Assembly: GCF_901709675.1 (NCBI RefSeq)
Contig: NC_051096.1
Location: 1,665,001-1,729,000, forward strand
DNA: 64,000 nt
Origin: Syngnathus acus
Lineage: Eukaryota; Chordata; Actinopteri; Syngnathiformes; Syngnathidae
Reading direction: 5' to 3'
Every line of letters starts with the position of its first letter. Position 1 is the stretch's first letter. The notes beneath the pieces were generated by a model. The model ran no database searches. It was not told the origin of the DNA and saw only the letters and a list, made by a program, of their open reading frames with translations. The translations under genes were made by a program, and so were the position numbers. Positions 33,073 through 45,099 of the stretch are shown piece after piece.

Positions 33073-35608
33073 CGTCAGAAGACAGGGAAAGTTCTGCCAC
33101 TCCTGCAAGAGGAAAGGCAAAGACAGACGTCAGGGCAAAGACGGACGTCAGGGCAAAGACGGACGTCAGGGCAAAGACAAACGCCAGGGCAAAGACAAAC
33201 GTCAGGGCAAAGACAGACGTCAGGGCAAAGACAGACGTCAGGGCAAAGACAGACGTCAGGGCAAAGACAGACGTCAATGCGCGATGACGGCCAGCGGAGC
33301 ATCACAACTTACTCACCTTTTTTCATCTTCTTGCAGACGTAGCCTCTCTTGTTGTCGCACGTGTCGTGCTTCCAATCGCCGCTGTCAAATAAGGAAAGAC
33401 ACTTCCCCTCTTCGGGGTCACCTGGAGGGAGGGAGACAAGATCTCAGCGCTCCGCCGTTCCTCCAAAGTGCAGCCGACAAGCATCAGACATGCTTTCAGA
33501 CCGACCTGCACTCGAGTGGCTGTAAGTGAACGGGGATCCGTCAGTCCATTGGGCGTCATCTTCCGTGGTGGAGACATCAGCGCCCAACCACAGAGAGGGC
33601 AGAGACCCGACGTAACCTGTGGACCCAAGGCAAAGGTGGAACAGGATCTTCCAGAGATTCATTCATTCATCACCATTCATTCATTTGTTCGATTCATCCA
33701 TTCATCCATCCATCCATTCGTGACACCAACGAATGGCTGCCTACCATGTACAAAGATCTGCTCGTGGTCGTCGGTGATGCTGAGCAGGTTCCCGTGGAGG
33801 CGTTGGCAGTTGGCTTGTGCCTCCTTCCAGGTCTTGGTGGGGTGGCGGATCATCAGGTAGCAGAAGTCGTTGGTTGGGTTGTTCAGCCACCAGCCGCATG
33901 TGGCAGTCCATTCTGCGAGCCAGACGGCGTAAGATGGCGCAAGACAGCGCAAGACAGCGCAAGACGGCGGCAGTGCGGGACACCTACCCGGTTGGCCGAC
34001 TAATGAGGGCAGCTGTGGAAGCCCTCCGTGCTTGGCTGTAGGGGAAGAGGGGAGGGGGGGGGGGGGGGTAATGGTGTTTACAAATATGAGCAAATGCTTG
34101 ATGTGTGCAGAAGGAGCGCTCGGGAGGGGCGTTTGCACCTGTTTTGCAGACAAATGGCCGCTCCGTTATGCAGGAGCTGGCACTCAACTCCCCAACAGAA
34201 TTTGGGAACGCGCAGTCGCCCTTGGTGTCATTTTTCCACTTGTAGTCCTGCGGACGACATGAGCATGTTGGACTCTGTCTGCTCAGCTTCCCAACGCCCT
34301 TCCTCGGCAATCGCTCACTCGCGCCCAAGTTTTGCCCATTTCCCCTCCAAAACAATCCAAAATTTGAAGCCTCGAGCAACATTTCTCCTATGTCCACTTT
34401 TATTTTTATCCTACTCAAATTCGGACTTTGCCAGCTCAGATTTTGAAAAATGACTTTTTCAAAGGCATTTCACTTACGTAAGTTGTTCCGTCACTCCACT
34501 CGTAGTCGTCGTCCTCCTTCTTGAGTCCCACGAAAGCAGATTGTAAGGTTTGCGAGTGATCTTGAGGAAAGGAAGGAGAACACGAGCTTCAGGGCAAGAA
34601 GAGCTTCAGTCAAATGACGACTGCGGCGGTTCCTATTGGTGCTCACCATACACAAATTGGGCCTCTTTCTTGGAGTGGACGCTAGCCAGGCGGCCTCCCC
34701 AGGCAAGACAGAATTTCTCGGCATCGTCAAAGGTTTTAACCGTCTTCTCGTAATGATAACAATAGTGGCCATAGTGGAAGGTGTTTTCGTGGCAGTCGGA
34801 GGCTGGGGCCACAAAGAAAAACATGACCATGACAAGATGTTCAAGTGCAAATAAGTGTGCTGCAACTCACTCGTCACTACAGCAGGACCACTCTTGGGCT
34901 TACACTTCGAGCAGTCTGCATAAAAAAAAAGACCTGTTGGAGCTTTTCTCTTTTCAAAGTCAACCTGATTACAAACGTGCAGGCTTACTCAGCGGCCGTT
35001 TGCACATGTAGGCCAACGAGGAAAGACAGGAGCCAGACCGCCACTTGCCGGGCTCACCCCTTCCCCCTTGGTTGACGTAGGCGCAGGACGCAACGTCGGC
35101 GCTGTCGGGAGAAAAGAAACAAGCAATTATTTTCCCGTTTTTTTTTTTTTTTTCACTTTCCCCAAATGGCCCTTTTCAAAATTGGCTCCTCCGCCTGACA
35201 ACAGCATGCAAAGTTGTTACGTCTTACCTTTCGAGTTGATTTGAGGCCCAGTTGGTGTGATTCATTGTCTCGCCATCGGACCAGGTCAGATTCTGGCTCC
35301 CGCCTTCAAAGCGACACCAGAACTTGTCGCATTTCTGGGGGGAAAAAGAACAACAGTCCCACTTGTCGCAGCAGTCGACGGCCGCTTGCGCTTCCGTCTC
35401 ACCTGGTTGGAGAGTCCCAGCCAGAAGGGGGTGTCCTCGCCCATGGTGCCCTTCACAAAGTCCTCCTCGGCCGAGGAGGTGATGGAGAGCAGGTCGCCGC
35501 CCATCCAGACGCAGTGGTGCCAGGCCCCCAGCCAACCGTTGGGCGTCACCACCTCCTTCTTGTAGCAGCTGGAGTCGTGCTCGAGCCACCCGGGAGCACA
35601 CTTGTTGG
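33073..35608 (-). CDS. Lectin gene: three-CTLD cassette, unit A
   Basis: Same exon layout as unit B and about as open. CTLD a: 35608-35402 ([17 protein letters not shown]), 35335-35229 ([18 protein letters not shown]), about 35103-34989 ([17 protein letters not shown]). CTLD b: about 34801-34650 (HYGHYCYHYEKTVKTFDDAE), 34561-34478 (VGLKKEDDDYEWSDG), about 34252-34139 ([17 protein letters not shown]). CTLD c: about 33912-33745 (TCGWWLNNPTNDFCYLM), 33619-33507 (PSLWLGADVSTTEDDAQWTD), about 33420-33319 (GYVCKK). A 30-bp linker exon (33102-33073, VAELSLSSD) joins in phase 1 to unit B. Introns near CTLD a are almost identical to those of unit B, which points to recent duplication or gene conversion. 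Confidence 0.83.
33118..33286. repeat. Minisatellite, about 18-bp unit GACGTCAGGGCAAAGACA
   Basis: About nine to ten tandem copies in the intron next to the unit A linker exon. The equivalent intron of unit C (about 36020-36060) has only about two copies, and unit B none that I can see. Open frames across it (repeating RQGKD or QRQTSG) come from the repeat and are not genes. Confidence 0.9.
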
Positions 35609-35981
35609 CTGAGGGCACAATTTGGGGAACAGATCAGAGCACACTCCTGGTTTTGCCCTTCAGTCCACCATTTTGAGCAAAGGGCAATTTGCGGGTCACG
35701 GTTGGCCAAATCTACATTTTCTCGGGCAAATTGGAAGATCCGGGACTCGACTTGGTTAGCTTAGCCCAATGGCATCAGAGACGTTTACATTTTGAAAGGA
35801 TTCCGGAACATTCACCTTGGCGCTTGAGAAACAACCAAAGTGCCGCTGTACAAGGTAAAACGATGCAAAAAACATTCAACACGTGGCTGAGTACTTCATA
35901 AAAACGAAAAAGCACAGAATTTGTCGGTTGGCACGGTGTGACTCCAGGGTCATTGTTTTCGACGTAGTCGAAGGCCACTTA

Positions 35982-38900
35982 CAGTCAGGAGCCGGCGTAG
36001 CGTCTTTTACTGCGAAAGGAAAAGACAGACGTCAAGGCACAGACAGACGTCAAGGGGCGATGACAGTCAGTCGGTGGGGCGTTGCCTCTCACTTACCATT
36101 TCCTCTCTTCTTGCAGACGTAACCTCTCTTCTTGTTGCACGAGTCGTACTCCCAGTTGCTGTTGTTAGTGAGGAAGGAGAGACAATTTCCATCGGGGGTA
36201 CCTGGGGGGCGTTAGAGAAGATCTCAGTGCTCCTCCGTTCCTCCAAATGGCAGCAGACAACGGCAGACCTGAAGTCGAGCGGACGTAAGTGAACGAGGCT
36301 CCGTCAGCCCACGTGCTGCCTTCGTCACGGATGGGGACATTGGCGCCCAACCACAGAGAGGATGCTTTCATCAGAGCCTTGCTGTAACCTGTACCAGAAT
36401 GAACGACATCATCAAGAGGAGCCGAGTGAGGAGGACGCGTCATCCGTTGAGCTCCGCGTGCTCGACTTTCTCAGCTCAAAAGGAATTGAGTTAGACAGGG
36501 GGACCATCGAGAAATATTAAAACCAAAGCAGCAATAACAGTGCGGTTTGCAAACACAAATTGGAGCTACTGAAACAGGGTAGACGGCTGAGGGGATCAGA
36601 CCTCAACCAGCATCTGACCAAAGAAAATGCAGATATTGCATATATATGTGTGTATATATATATAGCGGAAGGCTTAAATATTTCTTGGTGCAGTTGGCAC
36701 AAAAGAAGTAGTAGAGATTGTAAAGAGAAGTGAAAACAAAACCTCAACTGATTACAATGAATAATAAAAGTGAGCGGTGAAATTGCAGAAGCGTTTCATC
36801 TGGTCAATGACATGAAAATAGCTCAAGTAAATGTGGGGATAGACTGGTACCATTACATGAATTACAGGCCTGCCGTATCTCTACTCGCTCTGTTCTCCAA
36901 GATCTTTGACTAACTGTTCACAGAAAAACGAGATTGGAGAAAAAAAAAAAAAAAAGCTTTTAGCTGACAGTCAATATGGATTCCGGAAGGACACGAATGG
37001 ATCTTAAGAGAGAACTTCAGATGATCAAAAAACAAGTTGAGAACATCAGATGATCAAAAAACAAGTTATTGGGATTTTCATCAACCAAAAGCATTTGACC
37101 CAGTAAATCATGGCATCAGAGTAGTTGGTCTGGACTGGCTGAGGTGCTACTTAAGCAACAGGCAGCAATTTGTAAAAGGTCTGGAGATCATGAATCCCAT
37201 AACAGGTGAACAACCTCAAGGGACTGCCCTTGGTCCTCTTCAACGACTTGTGTACACGACATCAACATCATGAAATGATGATGATACAAACATCTATTGC
37301 GCTGGGGACAATTTACAGCAGCTTATGGAAACAATCACCACAGAAATGAATACGTGATTTAATGTAAAACCAAACTGCCAACAACAAAATTATTTGTCAA
37401 GTATAAATCGAAGACTCGTTTGGAAATGAAAATTGACAATGGTATGAAAGAAAGGGTTTCTGAAAGAAAATTTCTGGGCGTGACTGTTGACAATAAAAAG
37501 CTGCTGGAAATCACACATTAATTAATCATGTAAAAACACAAATGTCAAAGGTTATTGCAATTCTGAGGAAAGCAAGAAGCATTCCCGACTCCAGATACCT
37601 ACATATTGCCATATCTGAACTACTGTGTGGAAATACGGGGTAACACCGAATAAGTCAAGCAATAGGAAAAATAACAAGGAGCATACAAACACACTTTTTA
37701 TCATACCAGACAAACATTGGTCACTCAGGGATGTGATCAAACACAAGACAGCTCAAATTATATGTACACAGCAAGGTATAAATTCGTTTCTGGAAAGGCA
37801 GGCACGGTGGCTATCATCTGAGAAGGGAAGAGAATTTTAGGAGTTGAAAAGTCTGAAAAACGATAAAAAGTATGGGTATAACCGTTGTCTGTGGGGTGAA
37901 ATTGTGGAATGGTCTGGAAAATGAGCACGAAAATAGGGCAAACATAAAAGTGTTCCAAAAGTGTCGAAAAACTGGTATGAGGAAAAACAAGACAAAACTG
38001 ACTATACACAGGCAAAAAGGAATCTGAAAGTGTATCTACTTGTGTTTTATTGGTTTATGTGTTGAATTATTGGTTGAACGGATTAGGGTGGGAATCTAAA
38101 CAGCTCTGCTTCCTCCTACTCGAGCATTCTTTGTCGTTGGGGTTTTTGGGTTGTTTGTTTCAGTGACTTAGATATGGCACTTTAAAGTGGTGTTTTATTT
38201 TCCTATTGTCATGTTTTAAATCGGTTCAAAATGGACATATAACAACAACAACTTGTTCATGGCCAATATTTCAATTCATGGCCGCCTACCATGCACAAAG
38301 ACCTGCTCCTCGCGGTCGGTGATGCTGAGCAAGTTCCCTTGGAGGCGTTGGCAGTCGTCTTGCGCCTCCTCCCAGGTCTTAGTGGGCTGGCGGATCATCA
38401 GGTAGCAGAAGTCGCTCTCGGAGTTGTCCAGCCACCAGCCGCATTTCTGAGTCCAGTCTGCGAGCCAGACGGCGTAAGACAGCGTAAGACAGCGTAAGAC
38501 AGCGTAAGACGGCGGCAGTGCGGGACACCTACCCGGCTGGCCGACTAATGGTGGCAGCTGTGGAGGCCCTCCGCGCTTGGCTGCAGAAAAAGCGGAGCGA
38601 ATATGAGCAAATGCTTCACGCATCCAAAAGGGGCGCTCGGGAGGGACGTTTGCACCTGTTTTGCAGACCAGTGAGTATGTGTAGGAGCAACCAAGGTTTC
38701 TGTACAGGTATTTGTTGGTATGCAAACTTGTACAGTCACCACTGGAGTAGTAGTAAGTTTTTCCGTAGTCCTGCGGATGAGATTTTGGACAGAACTTTAG
38801 CGTGTTGCATTCGATGTGGTCATCTTCCCGCCGCATTTCCTCACTTGCAGCGTTTTCGTACCTTCTCTCATTAAAGTTTCACTTTGGTTGTTGGTTTCAC

Positions 38901-40390
38901 TTTGTCAGTCATAGTAGTATGAACATTGCAATAAAACATTGTGCCCGCCCTGGCAACCCAAATAAATGTCTGGGAAAAACATGCACAAAGCAACCAACCC
39001 TGTCAGTCAAAGTAGTATGAACATTGCAATAAAACATTGTGCGCGCCCTGGCAACCCAAATGTCTGGGGAAAACGTGCACAAAGCAACTAACCCTGAAGA
39101 CCTAAAGACAAACCCGAGCCACCGTCCAGGATATATCATCTTAACCGCCTCCTCTCTAAAATCAGAGCGCCAATACTTTGTAAGCGGCTGCCCGATGCTT
39201 CTAGACAAGACGGATGCCTGCAACATGACTTTTCCAAAGGCCTTCAGCAATCCACTTACAAAGAAAGCTGTTCCGTCAGTCCACTCGTAGTTGTTGCCCT
39301 TCTTCTTTTCTCCCACCCAAATTCCTGCAGTAAGTTGCGTGATCTTGATGAAAGGAAGGAGAACAAGAGCTTCAGGGCAAGAAGAGCTTCAGCCAAATGA
39401 CGACTGTGGCGGTTCTTCTTGGTGCTCACCAATAATGAATTGGACATCTTGCTCAGAGTGTATGCTAGCCAGGCGGCCTCGCCGGGCGAGACAAAACTTC
39501 TCGGCATCCTCCCAAGTTCTATACATCGCGTCAAAAAGATAGCAATCATCGCCATAAAGGAAATTGCCATCGTCGCAGTCGGAAGCTGAGGCCACAAGGA
39601 AAAACATTGAGGAGGAAACCATGACGAGATTGTTAAAGCGCAAATAAGCGTGCTGCAACTCACTCTTCATTACAGCAGTAACACTATTGGAGGTAGACGT
39701 CCGTCCCTCCGGGCAGCCTGCAAAAAAAGACCCGTTTGCGCATCTCACCTTTCATCAGCAACGTGACCACGGACGTGCAGACTTACTCTGCAGCCGTTTG
39801 CACATGTAGGCCAACGAGGAAGCGCAGGAGCCAGACCTCCACTTCCCAGGTGAAAAATAAGCTCCTTGGTTGACGTAGGCGCAGGACGCGACGTCGGCGC
39901 TGTCGGTAGATTATAAAAAGAAACATTTTCCTATTTTTCCTTGAGTGCTCGTTCTCAAAATTGGTTCCAGACCCTTTACGCGTGTCCGCCTGACAACAGC
40001 GTGCAAAGTTGTGACGTCTTACCTTTCAAGTTGATTTGAGGTCCAGTTGCGGTGTGTTGTCGTCTGGCCATCGGACCAGGTCAGCTTCTGGCTCCCGCCT
40101 TCAAAGCCACACCAGACGTCGTCGCATTTCTGGGGGGCAAAAAAGAAAACAGTTCCAGTTGTCGCTGCAGAGTCCACGACTGCTTCAGTCTCACCTGGTT
40201 GGAGAGTCCCAGCCAGAAGCGGGTGTTGCCCATGGTGCGCTTCACAAAGTCCTCCTCGGCCGAGGTGGTGATGGAGAGCAGGTCGCCGCCCTGCCAGACG
40301 CAGTGGTGCCGGGCCCCCAGCCAACCGTTGGGCGTCACCACCTTCTTGTAGCAGCTGGAGTCGTGCTCGAGCCACCCGGCAATGACACTT
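35982..40390 (-). CDS. Lectin gene: three-CTLD cassette, unit C (first domain frameshifted)
   Basis: Same cassette as A and B. CTLD a: about 40390-40195 (GWLEHDSSCYKKVVTPNGWL), 40130-40025 (WCGFEGGSQKLTWSDGQ), 39905-39785 ([17 protein letters not shown]). CTLD b: 39590-39428 (DGNFLYGDDCYLFDAMY), 39330-39262 (NNYEWTDGTAF), about 38775-38660 (SGDCTSLHTNKYLYRNLGC). CTLD c: 38460-38290 ([18 protein letters not shown]), 36390-36270 (SSLWLGANVPIRDEGSTWAD), 36200-36110 ([11 protein letters not shown]). A 27-bp linker near 36008-35982 (KDATPAPD) joins in phase 1 to unit A. The first exon has one extra base near 40376-40390, which breaks the frame used by A and B and removes the first cysteine. The true N-terminus of the gene was not found. 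A LINE sits in the last long intron. Confidence 0.72.
36450..38250 (+). mobile_element. Degenerate LINE in unit C intron
   Basis: Broken reverse-transcriptase pieces on the plus strand: SQYGFRKD, WLRCYLSNRQQFVKG, QPQGTALGPL, then DDTNIYCAGDNLQQLM and a C-terminal GYNRCLWGEIVEWSG. It ends in an AAC repeat tail. Several stops and frameshifts. The shared flank ATGGCCAATAT next to unit B and unit C exons marks the right boundary near 38250; the left boundary is approximate. Confidence 0.7.
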
Positions 40391-40409
40391 GTTGGCTGAA
40401 GGCACAATT

Positions 40410-41074
40410 TGGGGATCAGGCGGACAGATCAGAGCACATTGATGGAACACTTGCATGTTTATATTCTGTGCTCTTCATTGGGGGCATCTCAACCAAATGC
40501 ACAAGGATTCTGTCAGGGGTGGGGTGGGGTGGGAGATGGGGGGGCCAACGCCCATTGTCGCTTTGGCCCCTTCCAAAAACTTGCCTGTCCTTCATTTTTG
40601 GGTCCAGCCAGCGCCATGCAGCAAAGTGGAGGTGCTGATTGTTTGCATAAAAGCGTCACTTACGCCTGCCAAGGATTGCACACAATTGCCCCAAAGTGAT
40701 GATACTAAGCTTCAGATGTACAGTGGGGCAAAAAGTATGTCGTCAGCCACCAATGGTGCAAGTTGTTCCACTTAAAAGATGCCATCATCATCATCATCTT
40801 CACCCTCAGCAAATACCCCACCCACCAGTTACGCACGTGTGGCATATCGATGACCAATGACCTAAGCTCAAATCAGGTCATCGCACATTTCACCACTGGA
40901 GGGTGCTAAAGCACAACGCAACTCAATCGAATGGAACACGTTGCAACAGTTGGACCGCTCCCCCCTTCTTAGCTCAAGAAGCCCAACCGCCCGCCCTTCC
41001 TTATATCATAGTACAAAGCCAAGCAAGCCAGGCCTGACTGTTTCATGGAGAAGAAGGGCTTTTAAACTGCGGGC

Positions 41075-41124
<50 letters not shown>

Positions 41125-43190
41125 CTAATAAGCATGGACTCTGAGGGGCAAATGCAATTATTCAGATGCGCCCTGCGATTCACTAGGAGAAATGAACACG
41201 CATTGAAATTAGAGTCTCCTAAAAGTCCTACTCAATTTTGCAATCTTTGAAAACATTATGCCGACACATTTTGATGATGCACAGCGATATTATGAACTGC
41301 ACAACTGTGTTGCAACTTTTTGGTGTGTGATGATAACAGACCAGACACGAAGGTGTATTATTAATAATATAATTACAATTATTAATATAACAAAACGATT
41401 ATTATCTGTATTTAGATCATAATAACCGTGATTTTGTTTTATAACAGAGGTGCTAAGAAATATCTATTGTATAAAGGGGCTGTAAGAAATTATTGCTAAT
41501 ACTCTATCAAGGACTGTCAGAAACTATTAATAATAATGACTAATAAAGATGAATTATTATTCATTATAATTAGCTCATATAAATCATGAAAATATTCGTA
41601 TCATAGGGGCGCCAAGAAATATCTTGTCTATATACACATGTGCATAATATATTGTATAAAGGGCTGTAAGAAATGATTATTCTTATTTATTATTATTATC
41701 ATCATTATTATTAATAATAATAATAATAATAAATGTATTACTTTTATTATTATTAAACTAGTATCACTATGATCACTATTATCATTATTATTATTATATA
41801 TCATTTATTCTTCTTCTTGTGTCTTATTGTCATTCTGTGTCTTAAACCCTAACGGTGCAACTCATCTAAGTGTCACAAAGTCCAATCAGCCGCTCCTGAA
41901 TTCCAAGCGTGTCCATGTTTTAGGAATAAAAACATTTTTTAAAAAAACAGAGCGAAAGAAAAACAAAAGTAAACACGGAAAAGCCCAGTAAAAACAAAAT
42001 AAAGCTGACTTTGACTTTTGACTTATATGCTCAACTTCAATACGTCATCCTGACAGCCAGTGCGCACTTAAAATTCACAAGCGGGGCTCGTTTGCCGCTG
42101 TAAGAAAACGCAAAGACACTTGACTCAACGGTTTTAGCTCGTCATTTCAAAGTCAAGTTGCTCGTATGTTCGGACACAACAGCTTCCCACATGAATGATG
42201 AAAATAAAGGCAAGCCTCGATAACAAGAAAGGTTCGGTCCGGGAGAATTGACGTACACAGCAACTACATCAAAGTGTCCGAATAATGAGGATTCTTCAAA
42301 GTTCCTCAAAAGTTTTTGTCGTCCAAATGTGTGACATTGCAATGATTTTTTATTTTTTATTTTTTTATCTCAGGCACCGTAATGTTAGAATATAAGCAGA
42401 TGCAGTCGTGCTAACTCACAGTACAGTACATTCCAGCTCTTTACTGTTGTTTCAATGGACTAAAGATACAATTGCTTACCTGAAGCACATGTCCAATATA
42501 TGCCAATCAGGAGAAGAACACGCTGTAGTTCTTGCCACATGTTGGAGGAAAATCCCCCCTCTCACTGAGGGTCGCAACTATTGCAGTCGGGAGATAATAA
42601 ATGATAAGTCGCCTCACTGCGAGTAGCCAGAGAATTCAAGTACAGAGAAAAATGAACGTTTCGTGTAAGCTGCTCCGAGCAAGAGGCAGGCCGCGCCCAC
42701 ACTGCGCGTACGTCAAACACGTCACATTCGAAGGTAGTCATCTCAAAGCACTCTCAAGCGACGTGGGGAGTGGCGCGCGCGTGTGTGCATAACCAAAAGG
42801 AAAAAAAAAAAAAAAAAAAAACCCCAGCCTTTGATTCCTTTAGTTTTTGTGACTTTGTAAATGTTCTGGAAGGGAACAACAGCGAAAAGCAGTCAACTCG
42901 TTTAACAGTAAATACAAATAATTAAATCCAAGTATCTGAAAGCAAAACTGTTTGCCTGAAAATATTCAAAAGCATGTCGTACGTCTTCCCACTCCTCCCT
43001 TTCAGACAAGCAAATAGCCCATTTTGAGCAGTAGATTGTATTATGTAGTATTTACACAAAGTCATAATTTAAATGACGTTCACCTTGTTTTTGCTTTTTA
43101 TTTTCATGTGTCTTCATTTGATTGATGATGTTTACATGTTTGAAACAAATTCATTCAAAAATCCATTCATTCGAGTCATGAAGTTCTTGG
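40410..43190. other. Spacer upstream of unit C, no gene recognised
   Basis: Mostly AT-rich. Holds the (TCAA)n run at 41066-41124, an AAT/ATT trinucleotide-rich stretch at 41680-41830 and a poly-A at 42800-42821. 41440-41680 repeats the phrase AAGAAATATCT...GGGCTGTAAGAAAT loosely. No exon for the lectin gene N-terminus could be identified. Confidence 0.4.
41066..41124. repeat. (TCAA)n microsatellite
   Basis: About fourteen perfect tetranucleotide copies. Confidence 0.95.
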
Positions 43191-43199
43191 CCGACGCTC

Positions 43200-44610
43200 C
43201 CTTGGCTTTGAGGAGTCGTCAGAACGTTCAAGACTTCTTCCACAACGACACGTTTGTTTAACAAGGGCACAAAGACAAATAGTTGTTCACGGGCCAAACT
43301 GATAATAACAACTAAAAAGTATCCATTTAGGGACAGAATTCCCCGCATGAGATGTCTTGGGAGGTCTCGAGCGGCGTGGCTGCGCGCTAAATAAACGTCC
43401 AGAAAAATGGCAAAGAAAAGTCAGTTTAATAAATAATGTAAGTTTTGAAAACAAACATTTTCTTTCCCGTTCACTGCAGGTCACAATGGGGACACCGATT
43501 GCCATTTTTGTGGACGATCGATATTCAGCAACAAAAGGAGAAAACAAAAATCCACTGATCGACCAGTGAGCCTGACTATTTTAATTATGATCATGAGGTC
43601 GACCAAACCGGTCTAGAAAGGGGGCTCAGCTTTCAACAAGAGGGAGCAGACAAACAAACGGCACCGTTGCTTGTTACTTATGTTGCAAGTCCAAGGTTGC
43701 CTGAAACCAGAGGGCGGGGCCGAGTCTTTCCATCCGACCGGCAGACACGTGACAGCACCACACAGCAATGGCGAACAAATTGAAAAATGACTTCGGACTC
43801 ATCACGCTCCTTTGGCTTTGCTGCGGGGGAGTCGTCAGAACGTTCAAGGCTTCTTCCACAACGATACGTTTGTTGAACAAGAGCACAGACACATAGTTGT
43901 TCACTTTTGGTCAAATTGATGATAATAACAACTAAAAAGTATCCACTTAGGGACCAAATTCCCCACATGAAATGTCTTGGAAAGTCTCGAGTGGCATGGT
44001 TGTGCGCTCAATAAATGTCCATAAAAAAAGAAATAACAGTTGACTAAATAATGCAAATTTCGAAAACAAACGTGACATTTTCTTTCATTTTCACTGCAGG
44101 TCACAATGGGGACCCAGCGTCATTTTTGCGGACGATCGTTATTCAACAACAACAGCAGAGAACCAAAATCCACGGATGGACCGATAACCCTAACGTTCAA
44201 GACTTCTTCCACAACGATACGTTTGTTTAACAAGGGCACAAAGACAAATAGTTGTTCACGGGCCAAACTGATAATAACAACTAAAAAGTATCCATTTAGG
44301 GACAGAATTCCCCGCATGAGATGTCTTGGGAGGTCTCGAGCGGCGTGGCTGCGCGCTCAATAAATGTCCATAAAAAAAGAAATAACAGTTGAATAAATAA
44401 TGCAAATTTTGAAAACAAACGTGAAATTTTCTTTCATTTTCACTGCAGGTCACAATGGGGACCCAGTGTCGTTTTTGCGGACGATCGTTATTCAACAACA
44501 ACAACAGCAGAGAACCAAAATCCACGGATGGACCGATAAGCCTTTGAACAAGAGGGAGCAGACACACAAACGGCAACACTGCTTGTTACTTATGTTTCAC
44601 CTGCGTGAGC
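43200..44610 (+). repeat. Three-copy segmental repeat carrying a splice-acceptor-like exon
   Basis: Copies begin with CGTTCAAGRCTTCTTCCACA at 43225, 43841 and 44194. Each continues through TAACTAAAAAGTATCCA and a TTTTCACTGCAGGTCACAAT junction into a short tract that reads CxFCGRSxFxN in copies 1 and 3. Copies 1 and 3 share a longer 3' flank (CAACAAGAGGGAGCAGACA-like), while copy 2 stops short. Copy 2 is preceded by a frame that looks like a signal peptide (MANKLKNDFGLITLLWLCCG, 43769 onward) and runs to a stop at about 43896. I do not recognise the family. Confidence 0.7.
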
Positions 44611-45099
44611 TGGCCCCGCACCCCACGCAAAATTCACGGAAAACAGTTTGTTTCGTTTGTGCTTCATTTGTGCTGATTTATGCTGTAAAAAATTTTGTTT
44701 TTGCTGCAACGTTTTTTTTAGTTATGAGAAATCATCCAGATTTCACCCAGCCCCCCCCCCCCCCCCATCTGCTCCAAATGAACCCAAAATTGCTACTGTT
44801 CGTTTGTGCTTGCCGTACGGCAGTAAATTATTATTTGGCAAAAAACAATTAAGTTCATCAGTTTGAACATTAAATATGTTGTTTTTGTAGTGTATTCAAT
44901 TGAATATGGGTTGAGAAGGATTTTCAAATCGTATTTTGGTTTTATTTACATTTTACACAATTTCCCAACTTCAACCGAATCCGATTTGTAGTTCAAATTT
45001 ATTGAGGTTAAAGGCGAAAACGCGCATGTATTGTGTTATGTGTTTTTTAACCGTAAGGAGTTATGTTTATTCAGTAATACAATTAATAACTCCAAGTCG
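44611..45099. other. AT-rich spacer, nothing recognised
   Basis: Contains a poly-C run near 44750-44766. No gene or repeat family recognised. Confidence 0.4.

Noticed and set aside
33034-33342. Long repetitive plus-strand frames (RQGKD or QRQTSG repeats)
   Set aside because: They arise from a minisatellite in an intron of the lectin gene and have no start context, domain or conservation.
36850-38200. Reverse-transcriptase-like frames as a host gene
   Set aside because: Multiple stops and frameshifts and an AAC tail show a dead LINE.
40019-40456. Minus-strand 145-codon frame over unit C
   Set aside because: It is the frame created by the one-base shift. It has no lectin residues in the first exon and mirrors the unused frame in units A and B.
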